52,680 nucleotides of DNA from DASSKW01 sp035690065 (GCA_035690065.1 DASSKW010000095.1:1-52680), one strand, 5' to 3'. Shown: positions 33,986 to 43,482, numbered from the stretch's first letter. A program made the numbers and translations. Notes: a model not told the origin generated them from the sequence alone.

Positions 33986-35566
33986 TCATTTCCTTTTGAA
34001 GATATACCGGTGAGGCACAGCAATGCAAAGCAATAACAAGAGCAGCAAAGACATCACGATCCAGATTCCAGTCCGGGCATAAAGCGTGCTGCCTGCATAA
34101 GGAACGACCTCATCGGTCAACACTCCCGCTTGATCCATCGGAATCCGGCTTGTCACCCGGCCCGACGGGTCAATGATAGCTGTTATCCCGGTGTTGGTAT
34201 CGCGCAGCAGGTAGCGCCCGGCTTCCAGCGCCCGCATCCGCGCGATCTCGAGATGCTGTGGTAGCGCGATGGAATCCCCGAACCAACCATCGTTGCTGAC
34301 ATTCACCAGCAACGCCGCCTGCGGCAGGGCGCGCATTATCTCATCACTGAACGCATCCTCGTAACAGATCGAGATTCCCACGGGATAACCCGCCACCCGC
34401 AGTAACGGCTGATCGCCGGCCCCGGGGGTAAAATCCGAATACGGCAGATCCATCAGCTCCAGCCACCGGCGCACCCACTCGGGCACCGGGAAAAACTCCC
34501 CAAACGGTACCAGGTGACGTTTGTTATAGACTCCATCGTGGCGACCCAGACTGATCACACTGTTGTAGTACTGTCCGCCGGCCACATCTTCGGTAGGTAC
34601 GCCAATCAGCATATCGGTGCCGTGCAGGCGTGCCGCCTGTTCCAGCGGATCCAGATAGCTTTCTTTTACGTCGTCGTAATAATCGGGCACCGCCGCTTCC
34701 GGCCAGATGATGAGTTGGCTGGTCCAATGTTCCTCGGTCAGGCGACGATACAGTTGCATGGTCGGTTCGAACGTCTCGGGCGCCCATTTGGTAGTCTGTG
34801 GAATATCCCCCTGCACCATGCTCACTGTGATCGCCGGGCCCGCGGGCTGCGTCCATTGCAGGGTTGCCAGAACTCCGCCAAGCCCCCAGATGGCCACGAG
34901 GACTCCGAGACTCACCAGTCGCGGCGTGATACGCAAGCATCGTGAACCGACACACAACAACAACCCTGCGCTAAACACCGTGACCAGAGTCACACCGAAT
35001 ACACCCATGATCGGCGCATAGCCACGTAAAGCGCTGTCGATCTGGCTGTAGCCGAGACTCAACCACGGAAAGCCACTCAGGAACCAACTCCGCACCCATT
35101 CGAGCAGGGTCCACAGTGCCGGGAACGCGCATAACCAGCGCACGGCTCCCGAACCCGGTGTCAGCCACACGGCGAGCGCGCAAGTGATTGCCAGATAGAG
35201 ACCCATCACCGCCGCCAACCCGACCAGCATCAACAGTGCAACCCAAATCGGGGCATCGGCCACCACGTGGATACTGTTATAGATCCAGTAGACGCCGAAC
35301 AGAAACTCCGCGAAACCAAACAGGAAACCGCGCCATGCCGATCGACGCAGGTTGACGCCCCCGACCAGCCAGAACAGACAGGCCGGCATCAATATCGCAA
35401 GTGGATAACAATCGAAGGGTGCAAACGCCAGCACCAGCAGCAAGCCGCAGCCAGCAGCAACGAGATCACCCCGGCTGTCGGCATGCAACCAGGCGGCAAC
35501 CAGACGAAGCCGGCCCGTGAATCCGCGTATCCTTCTATTAAGCAGTATCAGTCGTGCGGTGATCAT
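33986..35566 (-). CDS. lnt: Apolipoprotein N-acyltransferase Lnt
   Basis: The last enzyme of lipoprotein maturation, 526 residues, adding the third acyl chain to the N-terminal cysteine at the outer face of the inner membrane. Several N-terminal helices are followed by a nitrilase-like periplasmic domain with the triad IIWPEAAVPD (Glu), YNKRHLVPFGEFFP (Lys) and ISICYEDAF (Cys), then a final membrane helix. Its ATG overlaps the corC stop by ATGA, matching the conserved ybeY-corC-lnt order. Confidence 0.96.
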   Translation of the reverse strand: MITARLILLNRRIRGFTGRLRLVAAWLHADSRGDLVAAGCGLLLVLAFAPFDCYPLAILMPACLFWLVGGVNLRRSAWRGFLFGFAEFLFGVYWIYNSIHVVADAPIWVALLMLVGLAAVMGLYLAITCALAVWLTPGSGAVRWLCAFPALWTLLEWVRSWFLSGFPWLSLGYSQIDSALRGYAPIMGVFGVTLVTVFSAGLLLCVGSRCLRITPRLVSLGVLVAIWGLGGVLATLQWTQPAGPAITVSMVQGDIPQTTKWAPETFEPTMQLYRRLTEEHWTSQLIIWPEAAVPDYYDDVKESYLDPLEQAARLHGTDMLIGVPTEDVAGGQYYNSVISLGRHDGVYNKRHLVPFGEFFPVPEWVRRWLELMDLPYSDFTPGAGDQPLLRVAGYPVGISICYEDAFSDEIMRALPQAALLVNVSNDGWFGDSIALPQHLEIARMRALEAGRYLLRDTNTGITAIIDPSGRVTSRIPMDQAGVLTDEVVPYAGSTLYARTGIWIVMSLLLLLLLCIAVPHRYIFKRK

Positions 35567-36444
35567 GCCGGCTTGTTGTCGCCGGCCGGAGCAGGAATCG
35601 ATTTCCGCACCATCTCCAGCAGATGCACGCGTCGACTGTCGGCGCGGATCACCTTGAAGCGTAAACCGTTGACCTCGACTTTCTCGCCGCGCTTCGGCAT
35701 GTGGCCGAATGCATGCGTTACCAGTCCACCCACGGTATCGAATTCCTCATCGCTGAATGCAAGCCCGAAGTATTCGTTGAAATCCTCGATCGGAGTCAGC
35801 GCCTTCACCGTGTAACGTGCATCGGTATGCTTGAGGATGCTGGCTTCGTCCTCGACATCGTATTCGTCATCGATCTCGCCGACGATCTGTTCCAGCACAT
35901 CTTCGATAGTTATCAGCCCGGCCACGCCACCGTATTCATCCGCCACGATCGCCATGTGATTACGGCTGTCGCGGAAATTCTTGAGCAGCACATTGAGACG
36001 CATGCTCTCCGGCACATACGGTGCCGGCCGCAGGTATTCGCGGATATTGAACTGGGTATCTGGATTGCCAACGTAGTGCGCCAGCAGATCCTTGGCCAGC
36101 ACGATGCCGATGAGCTCGTCGCGACTATCGCCTACCACCGGAAAGCGGGAATGCCCGGATTCCACCACCACACCCGTGACTTCCCGCAAGGAGGCGTCCT
36201 TTTCCAGCACCACCATCTGCGCCCGCGGGATCATGATGTCGCGGGCCTGCATATCGGCGACCTGCAACACCCCCTCAATCATGGCCTGGGCATCGGCATC
36301 GAACAGGTTACGGCTCTGGGCGTCCCGCAGCAGCTCCAGCAGCTCCTCCCGATCACGGGGTTCGCCGGAGAGCGCCTGTCCGAGGCGCTCGAACCAGGCT
36401 CTCAGACCGGAGCCGTTACTACTGGGAGAGGGGTCGTTGTCCAT
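35563..36444 (-). CDS. corC: CorC/HlyC-family protein (YbeX) with CBS pair
   Basis: A 293-residue cytosolic protein with two CBS domains (about residues 70-195) that bind adenine nucleotides, and a C-terminal CorC_HlyC domain (about 210-285, GRRVHLLEMVRK-like ending ADSRRVHLLEMV). Earlier work linked CorC to magnesium/cobalt efflux; newer work on YbeX links it to ribosome metabolism. Family motifs RDIMIPRAQMVVL, GHSRFPVVGDS and DEYGGVAGLITIEDVLEQIVGEI are clear. No transmembrane domain is present, unlike CNNM-type transporters. It lies between ybeY and lnt. Confidence 0.93.
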   Translation of the reverse strand: MDNDPSPSSNGSGLRAWFERLGQALSGEPRDREELLELLRDAQSRNLFDADAQAMIEGVLQVADMQARDIMIPRAQMVVLEKDASLREVTGVVVESGHSRFPVVGDSRDELIGIVLAKDLLAHYVGNPDTQFNIREYLRPAPYVPESMRLNVLLKNFRDSRNHMAIVADEYGGVAGLITIEDVLEQIVGEIDDEYDVEDEASILKHTDARYTVKALTPIEDFNEYFGLAFSDEEFDTVGGLVTHAFGHMPKRGEKVEVNGLRFKVIRADSRRVHLLEMVRKSIPAPAGDNKPA

Positions 36445-36513
36445 CGGTTCCAGGGATATCCAGCAAAAACAGGCCGTCAGTGTATCGGTTAAGGCGACCG
36501 GAGAAAACGCGTT

Positions 36514-36975
36514 TTACCGTTCCTGATAGGGATCAGGGTACCCCAACCCTGCAAGGATGCCGGTTTCCCGGGCTTCCATCCGCTCCGCGTCGGCTTCGAG
36601 CACATGATCGAAACCCAACAGATGCAGGGTGCCATGCACCACCAGATGGGCCCAATGCGCTTCCAGCCGCTTGCCCTGTTCTGCGGCTTCACGTGCTACC
36701 ACCGGCGCGCAGATCACCAGATCGCCCAGCAGGGCCGATTTGATCTCCGACGGCAGTTCGGCAGGAAACGACAACACATTGGTCGCGTAATCCTTGTGGC
36801 GCCAGGCCCGGTTGAGTGCAGCCCCCTCCTCCTCGTCCACGATCCGGATGCTGACTTCTGCAGCTTCAGCACGGTCGGTCAAAGCGGCAGCCACCCAACG
36901 CTTGAGTTGCGCCTGGGTCGGGACTTTGGATGCTGGCGTCGCATTTTGCAGCGACACTCGCACTTGAGAACTCAT
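36514..36975 (-). CDS. ybeY: Endoribonuclease / rRNA maturation factor YbeY
   Basis: A 153-residue zinc endoribonuclease needed for 16S rRNA 3' maturation and 70S quality control. The zinc site HGTLHLLGFDH (HGxLHLxGyDH) is at about residues 113-123, and the preceding NRAWRHKDYATNVLSFPAE is the family signature. It lies downstream of the phoH-like gene, separated by a 170-base gap that carries REP-like repeats, and upstream of corC. Confidence 0.95.
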   Translation of the reverse strand: MSSQVRVSLQNATPASKVPTQAQLKRWVAAALTDRAEAAEVSIRIVDEEEGAALNRAWRHKDYATNVLSFPAELPSEIKSALLGDLVICAPVVAREAAEQGKRLEAHWAHLVVHGTLHLLGFDHVLEADAERMEARETGILAGLGYPDPYQER

Positions 36976-37063
36976 ATCTGCCTCATCCCAGTCACGGCGA
37001 ACATCGTTACTCCCGCCGAGACCTTTGTTTGCGCAACATTGAGCAAACCGGCGGGACTCCTGT

Positions 37064-37181
37064 TGTTGGTGGAAGCGCCCCTGCTGTTGGTGGGAGCGGT
37101 CGTCTCGACCGCGATTCTAATTCACGTACGCCTGATTCACACGCTTCAATCGCGGCGAACATCGCCGCTTCCACCAACAGG
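37064..37181. repeat. REP-like repeat cluster running into the phoH 3' end
   Basis: Three units of the family seen at 8501-8560. A short piece at 37064-37077 (TGTTGGTGGAAGCG); a fuller unit at 37084-37116 starting TGTTGGTGGGAGCGGTCGTC; and an inverted unit at 37149-37181 ending GCTTCCACCAACAG. The first and third are inverted repeats of each other and could pair across about 100 bases. The inverted unit lies inside the phoH coding region and supplies its last dozen codons and its stop region. Confidence 0.75.
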
Positions 37182-38165
37182 AGCTTCGGAAGAATCGCGT
37201 TGCTCATAGGCACTGACGATACGCTGTACCAATGGATGGCGCACTACATCCGCGGCAGTAAAGAAAGTGAAACTCACGCCTGCCATATCCCGCAATAATT
37301 CGACTGCATCGCGCAACCCGGAGCGCTGGTGCCGGGGGATATCCACCTGGGTGATATCGCCGGTCACCACGGTCCGGGAACCGAAGCCGATACGGGTCAG
37401 GAACATCTTCATCTGCTCAATCGTGGTGTTCTGCGCTTCATCGAGGATGATGAACGCCTCATTCAGGGTTCGTCCACGCATGAAGGCGAGCGGCGCCACT
37501 TCGATGACCCCATGTTCCTGGAGTTTCGTCACCCGCTCGAAACCGAGCATGTCGTAAAGCGCATCGTAGATCGGGCGCAAATAAGGATCCACTTTCTCCG
37601 CCATGCTGCCGGGCAGGAATCCAAGACGTTCACCGGCTTCCACCGCAGGCCGTACCAGCACCAGCCTGCGTACCTGATCGTGATTAAGTGCCGCGACTGC
37701 ACTGGCAACTGCGAGATACGTCTTGCCGGTCCCCGCCGGACCGATGCCGAACGTAAGGTCATGGTCCGCGATATTCTGCAGATAACGGCGTTGATTCAGG
37801 CCCCGGCCGTGGATACGGCCTTCCTTGGTCGCGATGACGATGTCGCCGGCACTTGCTGCCGTACCGTCGGCAGCTTCCGGTGTCGCTGTCATGCCCGATT
37901 GCCGTAATGCAAGATGCACCGTCTCGCGGCGGATGCGCTCATGCGTGGCTGCAGCATAAAGCTGTTTCAGGATCGCAGCGACGGCCTGTATCGCTTTTGC
38001 ATCGCCGATGATGCGAAAGCGATTGCCGCGATTATTGATCTCCACGCCCAGGCCTTGCTCGATCTGGCGCAGATGTTCGTCGAACTGGCCACAGAGGTTG
38101 GCCAACCGCTCGTTATCGGCGGGTTCCAATAGAAGTTCGAGAGAGGCGGGTACGGACTCTGACAA
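37146..38165 (-). CDS. ybeZ: PhoH-like ATPase (YbeZ)
   Basis: A cytosolic PhoH-family ATPase of 339 residues, functionally tied to YbeY in RNA processing. Walker A is GPAGTGKTYLAVA near residue 145; the DEAQN Walker B element lies near residue 243, and the PhoH core continues to VQRIVSAYEQRD. The start is a TTG at 38165, four bases after miaB; no ATG is available before the LEPADNERL motif, so a TTG is needed here or a few codons inside. The last residues (SSEAPVGGSGDVRRD) are encoded by a REP-like repeat, giving a non-family C-terminus. Confidence 0.93.
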   Translation of the reverse strand: MSESVPASLELLLEPADNERLANLCGQFDEHLRQIEQGLGVEINNRGNRFRIIGDAKAIQAVAAILKQLYAAATHERIRRETVHLALRQSGMTATPEAADGTAASAGDIVIATKEGRIHGRGLNQRRYLQNIADHDLTFGIGPAGTGKTYLAVASAVAALNHDQVRRLVLVRPAVEAGERLGFLPGSMAEKVDPYLRPIYDALYDMLGFERVTKLQEHGVIEVAPLAFMRGRTLNEAFIILDEAQNTTIEQMKMFLTRIGFGSRTVVTGDITQVDIPRHQRSGLRDAVELLRDMAGVSFTFFTAADVVRHPLVQRIVSAYEQRDSSEAPVGGSGDVRRD

Positions 38166-38169
38166 AACC

Positions 38170-39543
38170 CTAACCGGAAAGCGTCTGTTGCTGCGAGGAA
38201 AAATCTGTCGTCGCCGTCCGCGTAGCTATCCGTCCACGCAATGAGTTCTGTCTGACGTCGGTGATAACGACATCCACAAAGTGCCCGATGCAGCGGGTAT
38301 CGCCCGGAAAATTCACCCAGCGATTGCATTCCGTCCTGCCCGCCAGTTCGCTGGAATCTTTAGTGGAATGCCGTTCCACCAGCACCCGTTGCGTGGTGCC
38401 CAGCATGCGCTGCATATACTGCTGACCAAAACCGTGGATACGCGCCTGGAGCGCCTCCAGACGCCGCACTTTCTCTTCATGCGATACATCATCTTCGAAC
38501 GATGCGGCCGGTGTCCCCGGACGACGACTGTAGATGAAGCTGAATGCCTGATCGAACCGCATGTCCTCGACCAGTTTCATGGTCGCCTCGAAATCCTTTT
38601 CGGTCTCTCCAGGGAATCCCACGATGATGTCGGTAGACAGACTGATCTCCGGGCGTGCCTGACGCAGTTTCCTTATCTTCGCCTTGTACTCGAGTACTGT
38701 ATGGTTGCGCTTCATGGCGGCCAGGATCCGGTCAGATCCGCTCTGCACCGGCAGGTGCAGATAGTTCGCGAGTTTCGGTATCTCGGCATAGGCCCGGATC
38801 AGGCGATCGCCGAATTCCAGGGGATGCGAGGTGGTGAAACGGATGCGCTCCATACCATCGAGTGCCGCCACATATTCGATCAGAAGTGCAAGATCGGCAA
38901 CTGCGCCATCATGCATGGGCCCGCGATAACCATTTACATTCTGCCCCAGCAGTGTCACTTCCTTGACACCCTGTTCGACCAGTTCCGCGACCTCGGCGAT
39001 CACGTCGTCGAATGGGCGGCTGACTTCCTCGCCACGGGTATAAGGCACCACACAGAACGTACAGTATTTGCTGCAGCCTTCCATGATGGATACGAACGCA
39101 GTCGAGCCTTCTGCACGCGGGGGCGGCAGGTTGTCGAATTTCTCGATCTCGGGAAATGAGATATCCACCACTGACCGATGTGTCCGGCGGGTCTCTTCGA
39201 GCATCTCCGGCAACCGGTGCAGAGTCTGCGGACCAAACACCAGATCCACGAACGGCGCACGCTTGACGATGCCCTCACCCTCCTGGCTGGCGACACATCC
39301 ACCCACGCCTATGACGAGATCAGGGTTCCTCTGCTTGTACTCTCGCCACCAGCCGAGCTGGGAAAACACTTTTTCCTGTGCCTTTTCACGGATGGAACAG
39401 GTATTAAGTAACAGGATATCCGCTTCTTCTGCTATTTCCGTCTGCACGCAATCATGGGATGCCCGTAGTACCTCCACCATCTTGGCAGAGTCATACTCGT
39501 TCATCTGACATCCGAAAGTCTTGACGTGAAGCTTGAGAGACAT
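38170..39543 (-). CDS. miaB: tRNA methylthiotransferase MiaB
   Basis: A radical-SAM enzyme of 457 residues that adds the 2-methylthio group to i6A37 of tRNAs. Three N-terminal cysteines for the auxiliary cluster are seen (TFGCQMNEYDS, LLNTCSIREKA, GVGGCVASQEG). The radical-SAM CxxxCxxC is CSKYCTFCVVPYTRG near residue 155, and the C-terminal TRAM domain (LAGRTECNRWVNF) is complete. A GTG at 39552 is in frame, but the ATG at 39543 gives the standard MSLKLHVKTFGCQM start. It heads the miaB-phoH-ybeY-corC-lnt string and is preceded by the polysaccharide locus. Confidence 0.96.
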   Translation of the reverse strand: MSLKLHVKTFGCQMNEYDSAKMVEVLRASHDCVQTEIAEEADILLLNTCSIREKAQEKVFSQLGWWREYKQRNPDLVIGVGGCVASQEGEGIVKRAPFVDLVFGPQTLHRLPEMLEETRRTHRSVVDISFPEIEKFDNLPPPRAEGSTAFVSIMEGCSKYCTFCVVPYTRGEEVSRPFDDVIAEVAELVEQGVKEVTLLGQNVNGYRGPMHDGAVADLALLIEYVAALDGMERIRFTTSHPLEFGDRLIRAYAEIPKLANYLHLPVQSGSDRILAAMKRNHTVLEYKAKIRKLRQARPEISLSTDIIVGFPGETEKDFEATMKLVEDMRFDQAFSFIYSRRPGTPAASFEDDVSHEEKVRRLEALQARIHGFGQQYMQRMLGTTQRVLVERHSTKDSSELAGRTECNRWVNFPGDTRCIGHFVDVVITDVRQNSLRGRIATRTATTDFSSQQQTLSG

Positions 39544-39616
39544 GGAATACACGTGTTTTGCCAGCCGGTAAGCTTGGCATTTTAACCGCTGGGCACCCTT
39601 CAGGGCGACCCGGGAT

Positions 39617-41545
39617 TCAGTTTTTGACCAGTCTGACTACTTTGTTGGCGGCACCGTTCGCATCAGCGACGGATTGAGCGATCTCGGCGTCCTTACCGGG
39701 CTCGAATTCCGGGACGGTGGCTTTAAGAGCCCGGAATATCTCCTCCAGATCGCGGCCGCCAAGGCTTGTTTCCAGGCGGTGCAACTGCCCGTTCAACCGC
39801 TCCCAGTCTATGGTGCAGCACTCCGCCAGCAATAACTTGGGGTGGGTTGTCGGCTTAAGAGCCTCGCGGGCGTAGAAGAGCTCTTCATGGAGTTTTTCTC
39901 CGGGGCGCAACCCGGTGTAGGCAACCTTGATGTCTCGATCAAGTTTCAACCCACTGAGACGGATCATCTGTTCGGCCAGGTCCCGGATACGGACAGGCTG
40001 GCCCATGTCCAGCACGAATATCTCTCCGCCCCGCCCCATCGCCGCCGCCTGGAGGATCAAGCTGGCCGCCTCGGAGATGGTCATGAAGTAACGCGTGACT
40101 TCAGGATGAGTCACCGTCACCGGGCCTCCGCAGGCGATCTGTTGCTCAAACAGCGGTACTACAGAACCGGTGGACCCAAGTACATTACCGAAACGCGTGG
40201 TGATGAAATGAGCCCCGGCGTGATAACTGAGCCCCTGACAGTAAAGTTCAGCCACACGTTTGGAGGCCCCCATCACACTGACCGGATTGACAGTCTTGTC
40301 GGTGGAGATCAGTACAAAACATTCATTACCATTACGGACAGCAGCATCTGCCAGCACCTTGGTACCGACGACATTGTTCCGCACCCCCTCCAATGCATTC
40401 TCTTCCACGATGGGCACGTGTTTGTAGGCAGCCGCATGAAAGACGATCTGTGGTTTATGCCGGGCGAATAGTTCCTCTACCGCACCGGCATCCTGAACAT
40501 CGCCCAATATGAGTTGCAGACGTGATTCGAGACCCGAGCTATTCAGCTCCTGGCCCAACTTGTAGATGTTGTATTCGCTGTTATCCAGAACGATCAGCTT
40601 ACGCGGATGCCAGCAGAGAAGTTGCCGGCATAACTCCGAACCTATGGAGCCGCCACCGCCGGTCACCAGGATACATTTATCCCTGAAGAAATCACTGATC
40701 GCTTTTGAATCCAGCATCACCGGTTCGCGCCCGAGCAGATCCTCTACAGTCACCGGGCGCAATCTGGATATCTCGACTCGACCGTCTGCCAGTTCTCCCA
40801 GTGAAGGCAGCGTCCGGCAAACCACTTTGGCTTCATTGCACTGCTGCAATATCAGATCCATGACTTCGCGGGAAGCTGACGGGATCGCTATGAGGACTAT
40901 GTTGATTTCATAAGCGGATACCAGACGACGGATCTCCGACAGGTAGCCACGCACCCGAACGCCGTGCACCTCATGACCATGCTTACTGGGATCGTCATCG
41001 ACTAGCGCTACCGGCAAGAAAGGCCCGGAGTTGCGTTTCAGATCGCGAATCAGCAATTCTCCTGCGCGACCTGCCCCCACGATCAGAGCTCGTCCACCGT
41101 GTGTACCAGCATCCTCCAGATCATCCCAACTGTCCTTGAGGATACGATATACCATGCGTCCACCGCCCAGACCGAAACAAAGCAGCAGCGGATACAGCAC
41201 CAATACAGAACGCGGCACACCATCCAGTCTGCCGATCAGAAATGCAGTCAGCACTGTGGCAAGCGCGCCTACCAGCACCGCCTTGATGATGCGCACCAGA
41301 TCCGGGATGGATGCATAACGCCAGATACCGCGATAGCAACCAAAAAACCAGAAGACTAACGCGTGTACGGGTAAAGCGACTGCAACCAGCTCAAACGCAC
41401 CCCGAAGATACGTGGACGGTACGCTGCCCAGGTTGAAACGGATCCAGTAGGCGAACAGGATTGCAGCCGCAACCCACAAAAGATCGTGCGCAAATACTGT
41501 CCAGCGGTTGCGTAACAGCTGCCACCCGTTGCCATCCCTACTCAC
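39617..41545 (-). CDS. Membrane nucleotide-sugar 4,6-dehydratase, WbpM/CapD family
   Basis: A 642-residue enzyme, probably a UDP-GlcNAc 4,6-dehydratase that makes the UDP-4-keto-6-deoxy sugar leading to QuiNAc or FucNAc. Four N-terminal membrane helices (residues 15-130) precede a first Rossmann fold (ALIVGAGRAGELL) and a second, catalytic SDR domain (VTGGGGSIGSELC near 295). The active-site string is STDKTVNPVSVMGASKR, with Met in place of the usual Tyr, a feature of this large dehydratase group. AAGGAA stands before a GTG start. It is the last gene of the polysaccharide cluster, next to miaB. Confidence 0.92.
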   Translation of the reverse strand: MSRDGNGWQLLRNRWTVFAHDLLWVAAAILFAYWIRFNLGSVPSTYLRGAFELVAVALPVHALVFWFFGCYRGIWRYASIPDLVRIIKAVLVGALATVLTAFLIGRLDGVPRSVLVLYPLLLCFGLGGGRMVYRILKDSWDDLEDAGTHGGRALIVGAGRAGELLIRDLKRNSGPFLPVALVDDDPSKHGHEVHGVRVRGYLSEIRRLVSAYEINIVLIAIPSASREVMDLILQQCNEAKVVCRTLPSLGELADGRVEISRLRPVTVEDLLGREPVMLDSKAISDFFRDKCILVTGGGGSIGSELCRQLLCWHPRKLIVLDNSEYNIYKLGQELNSSGLESRLQLILGDVQDAGAVEELFARHKPQIVFHAAAYKHVPIVEENALEGVRNNVVGTKVLADAAVRNGNECFVLISTDKTVNPVSVMGASKRVAELYCQGLSYHAGAHFITTRFGNVLGSTGSVVPLFEQQIACGGPVTVTHPEVTRYFMTISEAASLILQAAAMGRGGEIFVLDMGQPVRIRDLAEQMIRLSGLKLDRDIKVAYTGLRPGEKLHEELFYAREALKPTTHPKLLLAECCTIDWERLNGQLHRLETSLGGRDLEEIFRALKATVPEFEPGKDAEIAQSVADANGAANKVVRLVKN

Positions 41546-41557
41546 ACCAAATTCCTT

Positions 41558-42604
41558 TTACTCAAGCGCTCTGTTTTTGAGCAGAGCATTAACCCCCAAA
41601 CCAATCACTGCATAGGCTGCAGCGAGAAAGCCAAGACCCACCCACTGCTGGAGCGGAGCAGCTTTTAATAACAGTAATATCAAGAGGCTACAGGATACCA
41701 TGAGAGCGTACTCCCATTGAACCACCCGCCGGTGGCTCCAGCCGGCTCTTACCAATCTCTGGTAGAAATGCTCCCGATGCGCCTGCCACAGGGCCTCGCG
41801 GCGCAGGGCTCTCCGGAACAGTGTCCAACTCGCATCCACCACAAAGGGAGAAAAGATCACTAATCCCGCCCACCAGGGGAAAAGCCCCCGCCGATCAGCC
41901 ACCATGACGCAAGCCGCCGCCAGAAAGCCGACCGTACCGGAGCCTGCATCTCCCATGAATATGCGTGCCGGAGGAAAATTGAAAAGCAGAAATGCGGCAG
42001 CGGCAGCGCTGATCGTGCTACAGAAAAGCGCGTAACCCAGCCCCCCCGCTGCACCACCGAGGATCGCCATGCTGCCGAAACCGATCACAGTCATGCCGGC
42101 GGCAAAGCCGTCCATACCATCCATGAAGTTGTACAGGTTTGTTACCCATACTATCGCCAAGACACTCAGTACACCTGCCGCAATCGCCGGCAGAGACAGC
42201 GAGATGCCGGGCAACACCAGACGCTCGACAATCGTTCCCGTCAGCACAAGACCGCAGGCAGCCGCGACCTGTACCAGCAACCGCCAATGTGGAACCACAC
42301 CACGCCAGTCATCTACAGCCCCCGTTATCGCCACCAGGAATGAAATTGCAACAACCTTGCCCAACCCGATATCAAACCATCCCGATATCCACATGCATCC
42401 CATACCGGCAAGGATACCCAGCATGATGCCCAACCCGCCCACGCGTGGCACTGGCGAATCGTGCAATGAACGCCGGTTCGGAAAATCCAGCGGAATCCAG
42501 CTAAGGCGACTGTTTGTCAGCAATCTGCAGACCAGTGCCGACACCAGAAATGCCACCACCGGCGTTGCAATCAGGGTGCACAGTTTTGGTAACGTAATAT
42601 CCAC
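41558..42604 (-). CDS. Polyprenyl-phosphate glycosyl-1-phosphate transferase, WbpL/WecA-like
   Basis: A GT4/MraY-family integral membrane protein of 348 residues that starts glycan synthesis by moving a HexNAc-1-phosphate onto undecaprenyl phosphate. About eleven helices are visible. Diagnostic loops are VGGLGIMLG, VTNLYNFMDGMDGFAAG (catalytic aspartates), ARIFMGDAGSGTVGF and the basic HREHFYQRL that marks the WbpL/WecA side rather than MraY. The start is GTG 42604, eight bases after the reductase gene. With the neighbouring dehydratase and reductase it forms a cassette like wbpV-wbpL-wbpM of Pseudomonas O-antigen loci. Confidence 0.9.
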   Translation of the reverse strand: MDITLPKLCTLIATPVVAFLVSALVCRLLTNSRLSWIPLDFPNRRSLHDSPVPRVGGLGIMLGILAGMGCMWISGWFDIGLGKVVAISFLVAITGAVDDWRGVVPHWRLLVQVAAACGLVLTGTIVERLVLPGISLSLPAIAAGVLSVLAIVWVTNLYNFMDGMDGFAAGMTVIGFGSMAILGGAAGGLGYALFCSTISAAAAAFLLFNFPPARIFMGDAGSGTVGFLAAACVMVADRRGLFPWWAGLVIFSPFVVDASWTLFRRALRREALWQAHREHFYQRLVRAGWSHRRVVQWEYALMVSCSLLILLLLKAAPLQQWVGLGFLAAAYAVIGLGVNALLKNRALE

Positions 42605-42612
42605 GGCAGGCT

Positions 42613-43482
42613 TCAGTTGCGAGGGTACACGATCCGGAACATGCCCGGCATGAATCCAAAATCGTTGGCGGCCTGAGAATAATCAATCGTCATATCCTGC
42701 TTCAACCGTTCGATAGCGGAAGGTGACACACTACGCCATCTCGGGTGTATGCGTGCAATCCCGAGTAACAATCTCAACAATCCTTCAGGAAGCCGTAAGA
42801 ATCTTGGGGTCTTATCCAGACGTCGAAAGATGTACCGCGCAATCGCTTCAAAATCCAGGCATTCGCCGCCACCCAGGTTATAGGTGTGGGAGAATGTACG
42901 TTCATTTTCGACCACCCGCATGCAGGCATCGGCAAGATCATCGGCATGCAGTGGTTGACGCAGGCCACGCGTCTTGCTGAGCAGAGGGAATACTCCATAT
43001 CGTTTCATGAATCCGGCCATGAGTGCGATATTTTTGTCGCGTACGCCATCATAGACCATAGTCGGTCTCAATAACGTCCACTCGATATTGTTACTCGCGC
43101 AATAGTCAATAAAATTCTCTTCAGCATGTAATTGATCCGCCACCAACCTGCGATCGAATTCATGTTTCGACTTGTTTTTCATGATCACGCTGGTCGTTCC
43201 CAGCGCGACTACCCTCTTGATCGAGGTTTCGTGCAAATTGGAATTCAAGGCAATAAAGTGCGGCAGTGGCGCCAGATGCACGAGTGTAGAAACATCCCGA
43301 TCCAGCACTTCGTGCAGACGGTTCCTGGAAGAATCGAAAACCCGCCAATCCATACCTGGTTCAACTGCGTGCGCGTAACGGGACAGGGCCAGGACACGGT
43401 AACCAGTCTGCTGTGCGCGCGGGAGCAGATAATGACCAACCAGGCTGGTCGCGCCGATCACGGCCATGCTCTGCCGGATCAT
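42613..43482 (-). CDS. Atypical NAD(P)-dependent epimerase/reductase
   Basis: A 289-residue extended-SDR-like protein. The dinucleotide loop is VIGATSLVGHYLL at the N-terminus, and the sugar-binding half has LRPTMVYDG and RQPLHADDLADACMRVVEN. Where most family members have catalytic YxxxK, the aligned string is HEFDRRLVADQLHAEE, so Tyr and Lys appear missing; it may be an atypical reductase or not catalytic. Position suggests it reduces the WbpM-type keto sugar before transfer by the WbpL-like enzyme. The open frame extends to 43659, but the ATG at 43482 overlaps the upstream stop by ATGA and starts directly before the Rossmann fold. Confidence 0.8.
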   Translation of the reverse strand: MIRQSMAVIGATSLVGHYLLPRAQQTGYRVLALSRYAHAVEPGMDWRVFDSSRNRLHEVLDRDVSTLVHLAPLPHFIALNSNLHETSIKRVVALGTTSVIMKNKSKHEFDRRLVADQLHAEENFIDYCASNNIEWTLLRPTMVYDGVRDKNIALMAGFMKRYGVFPLLSKTRGLRQPLHADDLADACMRVVENERTFSHTYNLGGGECLDFEAIARYIFRRLDKTPRFLRLPEGLLRLLLGIARIHPRWRSVSPSAIERLKQDMTIDYSQAANDFGFMPGMFRIVYPRN

